Source of the DNA: Fibrobacter sp.
GTDB lineage: Bacteria > Fibrobacterota > Fibrobacteria > Fibrobacterales > Fibrobacteraceae
Assembly (NCBI GenBank): GCA_024398845.1
Contig: JAKSIM010000002.1
Coordinates: forward strand, 50,519-114,518
Direction: 5' to 3'
Length of the DNA stretch: 64,000 nucleotides
In this document: piece after piece, positions 15,726 to 25,570 of the stretch
Numbering within the stretch: the stretch's first letter is position 1
Layout: each line of letters opens with the position of its first letter
Made by a program: the position numbers and the translations under genes
Notes under the pieces: generated by a model
Told to the model about the DNA's origin: nothing
The model's database searches: none
What the model saw: the letters and a program-made list of their open reading frames with translations, nothing else

Positions 15726-18104
15726 ATGCGCAAAATATTTGTTCTTGCCTTTTTATCATTTGTATGTAACATTTGGGCAGCACCTGCAGATTCTGGAAAA
15801 ACGGTAGCTCCCGCAACATCGACGGTGAAAAAAGTTGAGCCTGTAAAACCGGCTCCGACAACATCGACGGATAGTTTGATTGCCACGATGCCGATTGCCC
15901 CGGTGGATCCCTACGAGGATCTGGAAAAGATTCCGGCCTCCAATTTCCAAAGTTTAGTAGTTCGTGCAGAACGTGCCCAAAAGGCTTCTGTAGATTCGAC
16001 GCTCCCCCAAAATGTGCGAGACTTTGCTAAAGCGGCCGCTTTCTTTTTTAAAGGAGAATGGGACAGCGCTTACATTGCTTACGATTCCTTGCGTTCAAGA
16101 GACACTGTTCTTGAAAAGAACGTGATTTTGCGAATGGCGAAATCCCGCTTTATGCAGGGCGATTTCTCTAAAATGCGTGCCACATTGGCGATGGGCGCAA
16201 AATTCAATGCCGACGCCGAATTTGACAAGTCCTCTTCGAGAATGCGCATTGAAGCTGCCATGGCCGATTCCACGTTGAGTGACCATGCCCATGCGGATTC
16301 CTTGAAGGTGTTTTTGGAAAAGTACCCGAAGGGCGACGATGCGGCGGCCCTTAAGTATCGCTATGCGGTTTACTTGGAAAAATTTAAACAGCTCAAGCAG
16401 GCTAAGCATTACTACATGCAGCTCTTGACTAGCGGCACTGTTTATAAGGACTCCGCTTTTTCGGCGATTCGTCGTTTGCGTAAGGTACGCACGGCACCCG
16501 AAACTTTGAGTGAGATGGTGGCCTATACCAAAATGGCTTGCGCTAAGGATGACGCAAGCATTTGCTTGAGTTTGCTAGATTCTGTTCGTATTATGGATTC
16601 CGTGCAAGTGGCGAAATCGCCTGAAACGGCACTACCGCCTCCCGAAGATTCTTTGCAAAAGTTGCTTCCGCCGAGTAGTCTCGATATGAATACCCGCATT
16701 ATGCTGTGGGAAAAACGTGCGGTAACGCTTCGTACTTTAAAACGCGAAAAGGAATCCATTGCGCAGTTCAAGTATTTGCTGGATTCTGTAGAAGCGCGCC
16801 CGCTTTGGATGCAGTCTACTTTGCGTTTGTATCGCAAGGACCCAAAAACGTACAAGAAGGAAATCAAGACTATGGATTCCCTGCTGCAGGATGTGAGCCA
16901 ATTCAGCAAGGAAAATGCGAATAACCTTTGGGTACGTGGATTTGAATACGAACAAAAGCAAATGTATGATAGCGCGGTGGTGTGCTTTAAACAACTTGCC
17001 AATAAGCGCTTTAAAAATAATATTAAACGCCAATGGGCAAAGTTCCGTATAGGTTTTATTTACTTTAAGCAAGAAATGTGGGAACGGGCTGCAACAGCCT
17101 TTATCGAGGCTACCAAAGATCCGTTCTTGTGGAGCGGTAGTGGCGCTCGTATGTTCTTGGGGGATACATACCTTAAACTTGGGAAGGATTCCCTTGCGCG
17201 TGAAGCGTACCTGGATTGCATTAAGGATTTCCCGCTAGCGTATTACGCCCATCGAGCCCGTACCAAGCTTGTCGAAAACAAGTTGATGGATGCCTCCAAG
17301 GTTCCGTATGCGCATGGTATTGCCATGTCTAATGAACAGACACTTGCCTGGATTCGTTTTTCGCAGAAACTCGGCAAGGCCGATACGACTTATAGCCCAG
17401 AAAGGTACAAACGCATTAAGACCTTGTTCATGTATGGCTTTACTGACGAGGCTTTTGCCTTGTACGACGAAGCTCGCAAAAAGAACTATAAGCGCTTGGA
17501 CTTTTTGTATGAATATGGCAAGTTGTTCTACGAAGTGGGTGAAATTGCTTCGGGGTATCGCTTGGCTCGTCAGTTCCAGAATAATATTGACCGTCGTCGC
17601 TTGATGACTCCGCCGATTGATGTACTTCATTATCTTTACCCGATTCCGTTTACGGAGCAGGTCAAGTTCCATGCCGGTGATCGCATTGACCCGTTTTTTG
17701 TGTATAGCGTGATGCGTCAGGAATCCATATTCAACTTTGCGATAGCTTCGCCGGTGGGCGCTTGTGGACTTTTGCAGATTATGCCCGCTACCGGAAAAAT
17801 GCTTGCAGAAAAAGAGACGATTGCTGATTGGTTTGACCCGAAGCTTTTGTACAATCCGTACATGAATATTCGTCTTGGCGTACGTTATCTGGTGGATTTA
17901 AAGACTGAATACAATGACGATTATATGTATGTGTTGGGTAACTACAATGCTGGCCCTAAACCAACCAAACGCTGGCAGGCTGAAGGCGAGGGACTCCCTT
18001 GGGATGTGCGCGCCGAAGAGATTAGCTATTGGGAAACCCGTGATTATGTAAAGCGAGTTATGGGTAACTACTGGATTTACCAGGAAATCTACGATGAACT
18101 CTAG
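15726..18104 (+). CDS. Soluble lytic murein transglycosylase (Slt70-like)
   Basis: A 792-residue periplasmic enzyme that cleaves peptidoglycan glycan strands to 1,6-anhydro products. Signal peptide MRKIFVLAFLSFVCNIWAA; a Pro/Thr-rich segment follows. A long superhelical region of TPR-like helices spans about 80-600, and a C-terminal SLT domain covers about 640-780. The catalytic Glu is in SVMRQESIFN, supported by ASPVGACGLLQIMPAT and GNYNAGP. The ATG at 15726 is preferred to 15696 because it gives a clean signal peptide and does not overlap ptsI. Family length is usually 600-750, so the helical part is long. It may form part of the ptsH-ptsI transcript. Confidence 0.9.
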   Translation: MRKIFVLAFLSFVCNIWAAPADSGKTVAPATSTVKKVEPVKPAPTTSTDSLIATMPIAPVDPYEDLEKIPASNFQSLVVRAERAQKASVDSTLPQNVRDFAKAAAFFFKGEWDSAYIAYDSLRSRDTVLEKNVILRMAKSRFMQGDFSKMRATLAMGAKFNADAEFDKSSSRMRIEAAMADSTLSDHAHADSLKVFLEKYPKGDDAAALKYRYAVYLEKFKQLKQAKHYYMQLLTSGTVYKDSAFSAIRRLRKVRTAPETLSEMVAYTKMACAKDDASICLSLLDSVRIMDSVQVAKSPETALPPPEDSLQKLLPPSSLDMNTRIMLWEKRAVTLRTLKREKESIAQFKYLLDSVEARPLWMQSTLRLYRKDPKTYKKEIKTMDSLLQDVSQFSKENANNLWVRGFEYEQKQMYDSAVVCFKQLANKRFKNNIKRQWAKFRIGFIYFKQEMWERAATAFIEATKDPFLWSGSGARMFLGDTYLKLGKDSLAREAYLDCIKDFPLAYYAHRARTKLVENKLMDASKVPYAHGIAMSNEQTLAWIRFSQKLGKADTTYSPERYKRIKTLFMYGFTDEAFALYDEARKKNYKRLDFLYEYGKLFYEVGEIASGYRLARQFQNNIDRRRLMTPPIDVLHYLYPIPFTEQVKFHAGDRIDPFFVYSVMRQESIFNFAIASPVGACGLLQIMPATGKMLAEKETIADWFDPKLLYNPYMNIRLGVRYLVDLKTEYNDDYMYVLGNYNAGPKPTKRWQAEGEGLPWDVRAEEISYWETRDYVKRVMGNYWIYQEIYDEL

Positions 18105-18116
18105 GCTAAAGAAAGT

Positions 18117-18956
18117 ATGTTGTTCCTGCTACTAACCATAGGCCCTGCGTTTCTTTTTGCATGCGGAAACATTCTGGAAAAGTCCGGAGTGTCGACCGTT
18201 GGCAAGCGTACAGGTGGCGTCTCTAAGCCTTGGCAATTTTTTAAGGGCGTGGTGACGAACAAGTTTTGGTGGCTTGGCATTTGCTGCTCGGGTCTTGCGA
18301 CGGTGGGGTACTATATTGCCATGGCCCGCTATGACTTGAGCCAAGTGCAGCCCATGATGGTTTTGAATCCGGTACTTACCGCCCTGATGGGTTTTTGCAT
18401 TTTAAAAGAAGTTTTGACCAAGCGCATTGTGGTGGCGATTTGCTTTGTGGTGGCAGGCCTCCTGTATTCCGTAGAAAATCTGGGCGAATCGACCAGCGTG
18501 CAAAACGTGACGATGCTCTGGAGTTATGCGGGCGCGCTTGCCGTGATTACGCTTATTGCGCATTTGTGGTGCAAGGACCGCGAAATGGTGGATTCCCTTA
18601 TTATGGGAGTCGGCTTTGGCATTTCGGCGGCGTTCTACAAGAGTGTGGCAATGGATTTTGACCTGGACGCTGTGAGCGCATCGACTTTCTTTGGACTTCT
18701 TTTGGATCCGCGCGTTTGGGGGTATGTGGCCACTTACGGGATTGCGTTCCTGTATTCGCAAATTTCTTTTTCTCGTGGCCGCGCTCTCTTTATTGTGCCG
18801 TTTAGCGCTGCCGTGGGGGCTGCCGTCCCGACGCTTGCTGGAGCCGTGGTTTTTTCGGAAGCCTTCCCTATAGGGAAAATTATTTCTGTTGTGTTGGTGC
18901 TTATAGGCGCTGCCCTTTTTGTGGTACGCCGTCCTCATAGTTGCAAACATAAGTAA
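18117..18956 (+). CDS. DMT-superfamily permease (EamA-like)
   Basis: A 279-residue inner-membrane protein with about nine to ten hydrophobic helices in two repeated halves, the plan of drug/metabolite transporters. A typical half-repeat ends in PMMVLNPVLTALMGFCILKEVLTKR, and the second half ends with AGAVVFSEAFPIGKII. The substrate cannot be read from the sequence; the family moves metabolites, cations or sugars. It starts 12 bases after the transglycosylase stop and may share its transcript. The C-terminus is short and basic. Confidence 0.75.
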   Translation: MLFLLLTIGPAFLFACGNILEKSGVSTVGKRTGGVSKPWQFFKGVVTNKFWWLGICCSGLATVGYYIAMARYDLSQVQPMMVLNPVLTALMGFCILKEVLTKRIVVAICFVVAGLLYSVENLGESTSVQNVTMLWSYAGALAVITLIAHLWCKDREMVDSLIMGVGFGISAAFYKSVAMDFDLDAVSASTFFGLLLDPRVWGYVATYGIAFLYSQISFSRGRALFIVPFSAAVGAAVPTLAGAVVFSEAFPIGKIISVVLVLIGAALFVVRRPHSCKHK

Positions 18957-19001
18957 ATTCGCGAAAACTTTATAATACCTCCAACACGGAGGCAAATTTG
19001 A

Positions 19002-21797
19002 GTGTATTTTCTAGATATGGAGTATCGGAATATATGCTCGTATGTGGCAGTGCTGTGTGCCTGCCTGCTGTTCGGCTGTTCGGCTGATCAGGTTTCGGAA
19101 CATATAGAAACGCCTGTGGGCGTGGATTCTGATACAACTTTGGTGGGGCCTGTTGATTCGGGGCTTACGGTAAAATCCTCGATTCGTTTTAATGAAGTCG
19201 ACCCCGTCAATTTGGTTTACGAGGACCATGAAGGCGATGATGCTGGATGGGTGGAACTTTACAATTCTGCTGATACTGCGGTTAATTTGCAGGGACTCGC
19301 CTTGAGTGATTCGCGTGGAGAACCTCGCAAGTGGGTGTTTGGCGATGTTTCCGTGCCGCCTCAATCCTTTATACTTGTTTTTTTGTCGGGGAAGAATTTG
19401 CCGAATTTTGAAGCGCCGCATGATTCAATCAATATGATTGGGACTGGGTGCTGGACATGGACGGATGCACAGAACGAACCTATTGCGGGATATAGCTATG
19501 CGAATCCATTGGAAGGGAATTCTCGTAATTGTTTCAAGGTTGATGGCGCAAGGCGTATTGGTGCCGTGATGAAGTTTGGAGAAAATGAAGAACTTGGCTG
19601 GTCTTCGATTTCTGTTTTTGTGGGAACCAATGGCGGCGATAAAATGGATGTTGTTGACTTGGGGAACGCAAATGAACTGCTTCTTACGGGATTCATTTCA
19701 AAGAATCGTGTTCTCTCTTTGCGCTTGACGCAATCGGATATTGATGATTGGAAAGGCTACGAAATCACGCTTACGGGGACGGGCGATTCTACGACCACGT
19801 ACCGTGTAGGTCTCCCGACTGGAAAAAATTTCCCGGATCTCCAAAATATTTATGGCACGCGCTTTAGTCCAGAAGCAAATGAAGTGCAAGAAGTGACGAT
19901 GAATGTTTCTTCGTACATCGTGCGCAATCGAGGTCACGAACCGCATGCGAATTTCAAGTTGGACAAAAAAGGGGGCGTACTTTATTTGACGAATGCTCAA
20001 GGTCTGTTGCTTGATTCTGTGGCGTATCCGGAGCTTCCCTTGGGAAAAACATGGTCATATGGCTTGTTTGCCGATGGTCGCGAAGGCTGGGGGTATGCCG
20101 ATGCCACTCCCTATGGCATGACCACTGGGTCGATTTATGCAGAAACTCCGCCTAAGGTTTCGGCAGAACTTCCTCCATCAGGTTTTTACAGCGAAGCTTT
20201 TAATGTGGTGTTTGATTCTTCTAAACAGGTGCGCTGTGAACAGGGCGGGAAACTTCCGACACAAACAAGTACGTTTACGACTTCGGTATCGGTATCTTCT
20301 ACGATGGTTTTACGCTGTGCTTCATTTGTTCGAAATTCCATCCCGGGTACAGTAGAATCTAGAACTTACGTGTTTGAAAATCAGCCGTCTGTCCCCGCGG
20401 TCTTTATCGTGACGGATCCGAATTCGCTTTTTGACCCGGATACTGGAATCTATATGGAAGGCCCGAATGCGCAGGCCGCAGACCCTCATTATGGCGCCAA
20501 TTATTGGCTAGACAAGGAACTTCCTGTTTTTGTTGAATTGATGGAACCTCAAATCAAAACGCCTGCTTTTTCAGAGAATGCCGGTCTGCAGATTTTTGGA
20601 AACTACAGCCGCATGCAAAAGAAAAAATCTGTGGCGATTGTGTTCCGCGAGAAGTATGGGAGTAAGCGCTTGAACTATCCGTTATTCCCTGATTTCCCGG
20701 AACTTCAAAAGTTCAAATGGTTTGTCCTTAGGAATAACGGCGGTAATTACGGCACGAATTACATTCAGGACCGTTTGGCGAGTTCTTTATCGGAGGGGCT
20801 TGGCGTAGATTACCAGCACGGACGTGCTGCAATTGTGTTTTATAACGGCGAGTATTATGGTATCCACAACATCCGTGAAAAATCTAACGAGTATTATTTT
20901 GAAACGCATTATGGTTACGATCCCGAAGAAATTGACCTGTTAAAAGCGGACAATGCGGCTACGAGCGGGTCGGCCGTGGATTACATGGCCCTTGCAAATT
21001 GGTTGGAATCTCACCACTTGGATAGCGAAGAAAATTACGCGTATTTGTCTTCGCTTATAGATGTGGACAATTTTTTGAATTACGTGCATACTGAAGTATT
21101 TGTCAATAACAGAGATTGGCCGGGTAACAACCTCAAAAAATGGCGGTGCAATAATCCGAGTACTCCGTGGCGCTGGTTCCTTTATGATTTGGACTTTGGT
21201 TTTGGTAATTCACATAGCGAATATACGAATAACATATTTGAATTCATTACCGAAGAAAATGGAGAATCGTGGCCAAATGGTCCAGAATATACCTTGTTAT
21301 TGCGTAGACTTATGGAAAATGAATCGTTCAAGGCGTCGTTTATCAATCGAATGACTGCACTTTTGTCTATGAACTTTGCGCTAAAAAGAGTCAAGGCTCG
21401 CATTGAGATGATGATGTCGGAATATGATTCCGAAATGGCACGAGACCAAAAACGCTGGGGCCTGAGCGCGTCGCACATGAGAAACGGTCTAAATACTTTG
21501 CTTAGTTTTGCCGAGTCACGCAAGTCTGTTTTGATGAATGAACTTGTAGAATTTTTTGATTTGGGAGAAACGGTTCCCGTGACACTTTCGTCAAGTGGCA
21601 ATGGCCGGGTACTTGTCCATGGCCTGCCTTTGGACGAAAAGAATATGACGATTGAATTCTTTGCGGGACAAAAAATAGTTCTTACCGCTCAACCCGTAAA
21701 TGGGGGCGTTTTTATGGGGTGGAATGATGGCGATATCTCTCCAATGCGTGTGATTTCGCCCGAAAATGTGGACTCTTTAATGGCTTTGTTTAAGTGA
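19002..21797 (+). CDS. CotH-kinase-family lipoprotein with lamin-tail domain
   Basis: A 931-residue lipoprotein (lipobox LLFGC, Cys about residue 26). Residues about 60-150 match a lamin-tail domain (RFNEVDPVNLVYEDHEGDDA, then WVELYNSADTAVNLQGLALSD). A second beta-sandwich lies at about 200-370, and a chitobiase-like C-terminal-type domain at about 380-455 (SAELPPSGFYSEAFNVVF). The CotH domain spans about 465-850 with YYGIHNIREKSNEY and the metal-binding-type FLYDLDFGFG; the last 60 residues look Ig-like. CotH proteins are atypical secreted kinases. The start is GTG at 19002, with GGAGG 9 bases upstream. Role here is inferred to be surface modification. Confidence 0.85.
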   Translation: MYFLDMEYRNICSYVAVLCACLLFGCSADQVSEHIETPVGVDSDTTLVGPVDSGLTVKSSIRFNEVDPVNLVYEDHEGDDAGWVELYNSADTAVNLQGLALSDSRGEPRKWVFGDVSVPPQSFILVFLSGKNLPNFEAPHDSINMIGTGCWTWTDAQNEPIAGYSYANPLEGNSRNCFKVDGARRIGAVMKFGENEELGWSSISVFVGTNGGDKMDVVDLGNANELLLTGFISKNRVLSLRLTQSDIDDWKGYEITLTGTGDSTTTYRVGLPTGKNFPDLQNIYGTRFSPEANEVQEVTMNVSSYIVRNRGHEPHANFKLDKKGGVLYLTNAQGLLLDSVAYPELPLGKTWSYGLFADGREGWGYADATPYGMTTGSIYAETPPKVSAELPPSGFYSEAFNVVFDSSKQVRCEQGGKLPTQTSTFTTSVSVSSTMVLRCASFVRNSIPGTVESRTYVFENQPSVPAVFIVTDPNSLFDPDTGIYMEGPNAQAADPHYGANYWLDKELPVFVELMEPQIKTPAFSENAGLQIFGNYSRMQKKKSVAIVFREKYGSKRLNYPLFPDFPELQKFKWFVLRNNGGNYGTNYIQDRLASSLSEGLGVDYQHGRAAIVFYNGEYYGIHNIREKSNEYYFETHYGYDPEEIDLLKADNAATSGSAVDYMALANWLESHHLDSEENYAYLSSLIDVDNFLNYVHTEVFVNNRDWPGNNLKKWRCNNPSTPWRWFLYDLDFGFGNSHSEYTNNIFEFITEENGESWPNGPEYTLLLRRLMENESFKASFINRMTALLSMNFALKRVKARIEMMMSEYDSEMARDQKRWGLSASHMRNGLNTLLSFAESRKSVLMNELVEFFDLGETVPVTLSSSGNGRVLVHGLPLDEKNMTIEFFAGQKIVLTAQPVNGGVFMGWNDGDISPMRVISPENVDSLMALFK

Positions 21798-21817
21798 TTT
21801 GCTAAATTAAGGGTATT

Positions 21818-23188
21818 ATGAGTTTCAAAACCAATATTGTCTGTATCGGTGCGGGCTACGTCGGTGGCCCCACTATGACTGTTATTGCCGACAAGTGCCC
21901 CGATGTTAAAGTGACCGTTGTTGATATCAACCAGTCCCGTATTGATGCCTGGAATAGCGAGAACCTCCCGATTTTTGAACCCGGCCTTGACGACGTGGTG
22001 AACCGCGCTCGCGGCCGCAACTTGTTCTTCAGCACGGATATTCCGGCTGCCATCAAGGAAGCGGACATCATCTTCGTTTCCGTGAACACCCCGACCAAGA
22101 CTTTCGGCCATGGCGCCGGCAAGGCTTCGGACCTCCAGTACTGGGAAAAGACGGCCCGCAACATTTTGGAAATTGCCGACGAAGGCAAGATTATCGTGGA
22201 AAAGTCTACGCTCCCTGTGCGTACGGCTGCTGCCATGGAACGCATCCTGAACAGTAACGACAAGGGTATCCATTTTGAAGTCCTTTCGAACCCGGAATTC
22301 CTCGCCGAAGGTACCGCTATCAACGACCTGTTCGAACCGGACCGCGTGCTCATCGGAAGCCACCAGACCGAATCCGGCCTCGCCGCCTGCCAGAAGCTTG
22401 TGGATGTGTATGCCCACTGGGTTCCGCGTGACCGCATTTTGACCACCAACTTGTGGTCTTCTGAACTTACAAAGCTTACTGCTAACGCCTTCCTCGCTCA
22501 GCGCATCAGCTCCATCAACTCCATCAGCGCCCTCTGCGAACGCACCGGTGCCGACGTGGACGAAGTCGCCTTCGTGATGGGCAAGGACAAGCGCATTGGA
22601 CCGAAGTTCCTCAAGGCCTCCATCGGCTTTGGTGGTTCCTGCTTCAAGAAGGATATTTTGAACCTCGCTTACCTGTGCGGCTACTATGGACTGCCCGAGG
22701 TTGCCGCCTACTGGGAAAGTGTGGTGAAAATCAACGAGTGGCAGACCCACCGCGTAGTGGACCGTATGCTTGAGACGATGTTCAATACCATTGCCGGGAA
22801 GAAAATTGCCGTGTTTGGATTTGCGTTTAAGGCGAATACCGGCGACACCCGTGAAAGCCCTGCCAATCTTGTCGTGCGCGATTTGCTCGCCGAACATGCA
22901 CAGCCGGTCGTCACCGACCCGAAGGCCATTCCCGACGCTAAGCGTGACCTGAAGGACGTGCTGGACCAGGTTGTGTTCGAAGAAGACCCGTACAAGGCCG
23001 CCGAAGGCGCCCACGCCGTGGTCGTCTGCACCGAATGGAAGTGCTTCGCCGAACTTGATTGGAACCGCATCTACAAGGGCATGGCTAAGCCTGCCTTCGT
23101 GTTCGATGGTCGTAACATCTTGGACGCTGACGCCCTCCGTAAGATTGGCTTCGAAGTCACGAGCATCGGTAAGGGTAAAGCGGAGTAA
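21818..23188 (+). CDS. ugd: UDP-glucose 6-dehydrogenase
   Basis: A 456-residue NAD-dependent enzyme oxidising UDP-glucose to UDP-glucuronate, a precursor for acidic polysaccharides. The nucleotide-binding glycines are in [11 protein letters not shown] (residues 9-19), and the catalytic Cys275 is in [10 protein letters not shown]. The motifs [20 protein letters not shown] and [15 protein letters not shown] mark the substrate and C-terminal domains. Several of these match the eukaryotic-type subfamily ([23 protein letters not shown]) rather than the shorter bacterial one. It lies between two CotH lipoprotein genes at the start of the polysaccharide locus, consistent with supplying that pathway. 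Confidence 0.95.
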   Translation: MSFKTNIVCIGAGYVGGPTMTVIADKCPDVKVTVVDINQSRIDAWNSENLPIFEPGLDDVVNRARGRNLFFSTDIPAAIKEADIIFVSVNTPTKTFGHGAGKASDLQYWEKTARNILEIADEGKIIVEKSTLPVRTAAAMERILNSNDKGIHFEVLSNPEFLAEGTAINDLFEPDRVLIGSHQTESGLAACQKLVDVYAHWVPRDRILTTNLWSSELTKLTANAFLAQRISSINSISALCERTGADVDEVAFVMGKDKRIGPKFLKASIGFGGSCFKKDILNLAYLCGYYGLPEVAAYWESVVKINEWQTHRVVDRMLETMFNTIAGKKIAVFGFAFKANTGDTRESPANLVVRDLLAEHAQPVVTDPKAIPDAKRDLKDVLDQVVFEEDPYKAAEGAHAVVVCTEWKCFAELDWNRIYKGMAKPAFVFDGRNILDADALRKIGFEVTSIGKGKAE

Positions 23189-23193
23189 CCATT

Positions 23194-24795
23194 TTGAATC
23201 GGGCTATTTCTTTATTACAGTCATTTATCTTTGTATGCTTGCTGTGTGCTTGTAGCAACTCAGACATGCTAACGGATAGCGTGGTTATGCAAGAGGATGT
23301 GATTGATGGTATGGAATACGCCCGTTCAATAGAGAATCTGTCTTCGTCCTCCGTTAGGGAAGATTCGTTGCGGGAGTCTTCGTCCTCCGTTAGGGAAGAT
23401 TCGCTGAAGGAGTCTTCGTCCTCCGTTAGGGAAGATTCGTTGCGGGAGTCTTCGTCCTCCGTTAGGGAAGATTCGCTGAAGGAGTCTTCGTCCTCCGTTA
23501 GGGAAGATTCGTTGCGGGAGTCTTCGTCCTCCGTTAGGGAAGATTCGCTGAAGGAGTCTTCGTCCTCCGCTAAGGAAGATTCGCTGAAGGAGTCTTCGTC
23601 CTCCGCTAAGGAGGACTCATTGAAGAGTCTTTTGGGTGACTCTTTTTTTTCGGACGATTTAAAGAAATATCCATATGCAAATCTACCCCGTTTTCTCATA
23701 AAGACGGAAAACAATGCTGTGGTTGTTGACCGAGAAACAAAAGTTCCGGCAACGATGATACTTTTGGATGAAAGTAAAAGTGTTTTTGTCGAAAAGAAAC
23801 TGACGATAAAGGGTAGAGGAAATTCTTCGTGGACATCAATGCCCAAGAAAAGTTATAAGCTAGAGTTCAATAATATGGAATCTTTTTTTGGATTTCCAAA
23901 GAATAGGGATTGGGCCTTGATTGCAAATTACGCCGACAAAACTTTGATGAGAAATTATTTGGTGTATAATTTGTCTGCTACGCTGGCTATGCCGTATTCT
24001 CCGCGATGCGAATTTGTAGAAGTTTTTTTGAATGGTGAATATTTGGGCGTGTATTTGTTGACGGAAACAGTGAAGGTTGCGAAAAATAGGGTAAATATTC
24101 CTGAGAATGAAAAATCTTTTTTGGTCGAAGTTGATGGAAAATCTCGCGAAGGCGAGGTGAATATTTCTTCAAAAATGAACAAGCATTTTACAATTCATTC
24201 TCCCAAAAAACCTTCAGAGAGGGTATTGGACTTGTTTATAGGCCATATAAATGAATTTGAAGATTATTTGAAGGATGACCAACAATCAAAGGAAAATATT
24301 TTTGACGATTGGATAGACAGGGATACTTATTTGGCTTATTACTGGATTCAGGAATTTTCCAAGAATAACGACGCCTCCTTTTTTACAAGTGTGTATTTTA
24401 CGTGGGTTGATGGCGGAAAGATAATGATGGGACCTGTTTGGGATTTTGATTTGGCTTTTGGAAATTATACAAGACAGGAAAGGCAAAAGCCGGAAAATTT
24501 CTATATAAGAAATTCCTATTGGAATTCCTACTTGTTTAATGACGAAGGTTTTGCTTCTGAGACGAAAAAGTATTGGGAGAACAATAGAAATGTTCTTTTG
24601 TCTGTGGTTGATTCTATTGAACCGGTCAAACAGAGATTGAAACTTGCCGCTGCTAATAATTTTAAGAAGTGGAATATATTGAATCTTACAGACGGAGATG
24701 TCTTGATACAAAGATATAACTCTTACGATGATGCTGTTGATGATTTGTATCGTTGGATTTTAGAAAGATATGATTGGATAAATAGTAATTATTGA
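23194..24795 (+). CDS. CotH-kinase-family lipoprotein with Ser-rich repeat region
   Basis: A 533-residue lipoprotein starting at TTG 23194 (GGAG 9 bases upstream, directly after ugd) with lipobox LLCAC (Cys about residue 20). Residues about 50-146 are eight 12-residue repeats of the form SSSSVREDSLRE, alternating Arg and Lys at one position. The CotH domain follows (about 160-520): KGRGNSSWTSMPKKSYKLEF, NRDWALIANYADKTLMRNYL, NGEYLGVYLLTE, and the metal-site motif GPVWDFDLAFGNY. CotH kinases phosphorylate Ser in low-complexity basic proteins, so the repeat could be an intrinsic substrate or just a spacer. It is very similar to the CotH protein at 34091. Confidence 0.88.
   Translation: MNRAISLLQSFIFVCLLCACSNSDMLTDSVVMQEDVIDGMEYARSIENLSSSSVREDSLRESSSSVREDSLKESSSSVREDSLRESSSSVREDSLKESSSSVREDSLRESSSSVREDSLKESSSSAKEDSLKESSSSAKEDSLKSLLGDSFFSDDLKKYPYANLPRFLIKTENNAVVVDRETKVPATMILLDESKSVFVEKKLTIKGRGNSSWTSMPKKSYKLEFNNMESFFGFPKNRDWALIANYADKTLMRNYLVYNLSATLAMPYSPRCEFVEVFLNGEYLGVYLLTETVKVAKNRVNIPENEKSFLVEVDGKSREGEVNISSKMNKHFTIHSPKKPSERVLDLFIGHINEFEDYLKDDQQSKENIFDDWIDRDTYLAYYWIQEFSKNNDASFFTSVYFTWVDGGKIMMGPVWDFDLAFGNYTRQERQKPENFYIRNSYWNSYLFNDEGFASETKKYWENNRNVLLSVVDSIEPVKQRLKLAAANNFKKWNILNLTDGDVLIQRYNSYDDAVDDLYRWILERYDWINSNY
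23341..23628 (+). repeat. Eight-unit 36-bp tandem repeat inside a CotH gene
   Basis: Exact 36-base periodicity, each unit beginning TCTTCGTCCTCCG. Units 1-6 alternate two versions (ending TTGCGGGAG or CTGAAGGAG), so 72 bases is repeated three times; units 7-8 are a diverged form (GCTAAGGA instead of GTTAGGGA). Being a multiple of three it keeps the frame. Unit number may vary between strains. Confidence 0.95.
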
Positions 24796-24811
24796 GTTTA
24801 GGGTGGATTGC

Positions 24812-25558
24812 ATGGAACGAGTAAAATTTTTAAATGTTAAGATTGACAATTGTTCAATGGATGAGGCTTTGGAGTACGCTTGTACGCTTGTAGAAAAAAA
24901 ACAGAATGCATTTGTCGTTACCCCGAATGTAGATCACTTAGTTTTATTGGAAAAGAACGAGCCTTTGAGAAAAGCATATGATCAAGCAGATTTGATTTTA
25001 GCCGATGGAATGCCGATTATATGGTTTTCAAAATTGTTTAAAACTCCGATAAAAGAGAAAATTTCGGGTTCTGACTTTTTACCTAAGTTATGCGCTGTTG
25101 CTGCAAAGAAGCAATACAAAATGTTTTTTTTGGGAGCCGCGAAAGGCGTTGCTGAACTGGCTGCAAAAAAATTGATGGCCTGTTACTCTGGATTGCAAGT
25201 CGTTGGCTGTTATTCCCCCTCAATTGGATTTGAAAAAAAAGAAGAAGAAATGGAGATGATTGACAGTCTTCTTAAAGAAGCGAAGCCAGATATTCTTGTC
25301 GTTGCCTTGGGTTGCCCTAAGCAAGAAATTCTTATTTGCGAAAATAGAAATCGTTGGAACATTCCTTTGAGTCTTGGTGTTGGGGCCAGTTTGGATTTTG
25401 TGGCAGGTTGCGTAAAACGTGCTCCTAAATGGATGTCTAGAATGGGTATGGAATGGTTTTATCGTGTATTGCAGGAGCCAAGGAGAATGTTTGGTCGTTA
25501 TTTTATCCGTGACAGTCGATTTATTGCATTGTTGTGGAAGTATAGAAAGCAAAAATAG
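24812..25558 (+). CDS. WecG/TagA/CpsF-family glycosyltransferase
   Basis: A 248-residue GT26-family enzyme. Members transfer N-acetylmannosamine or its uronate from a UDP-sugar to a polyprenyl-PP-GlcNAc primer. Characteristic motifs are VVTPNVDHLVLL, ADLILADGMPIIW, ISGSDFLPKLC, FFLGAAKGVA and VALGCPKQE near residue 170, then GVGASLDFVAGCVKRAPKW. The ATG at 24812 has AGGGTGG just upstream; the in-frame GTG at 24803 overlaps that site. In Gram-positives the TagA branch starts wall teichoic acid; here it sits with TarI-like and glycerophosphotransferase-like genes. It acts at the cytoplasmic face of the inner membrane. No primer-forming transferase is present in the window. Confidence 0.88.
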   Translation: MERVKFLNVKIDNCSMDEALEYACTLVEKKQNAFVVTPNVDHLVLLEKNEPLRKAYDQADLILADGMPIIWFSKLFKTPIKEKISGSDFLPKLCAVAAKKQYKMFFLGAAKGVAELAAKKLMACYSGLQVVGCYSPSIGFEKKEEEMEMIDSLLKEAKPDILVVALGCPKQEILICENRNRWNIPLSLGVGASLDFVAGCVKRAPKWMSRMGMEWFYRVLQEPRRMFGRYFIRDSRFIALLWKYRKQK

Positions 25559-25570
25559 CTGGTCCTAATT

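Noticed and set aside
23341..23628. Regular repeats as a CRISPR array
   Set aside because: Units are contiguous with no unique spacers, multiples of three, and in frame inside a lipoprotein gene.
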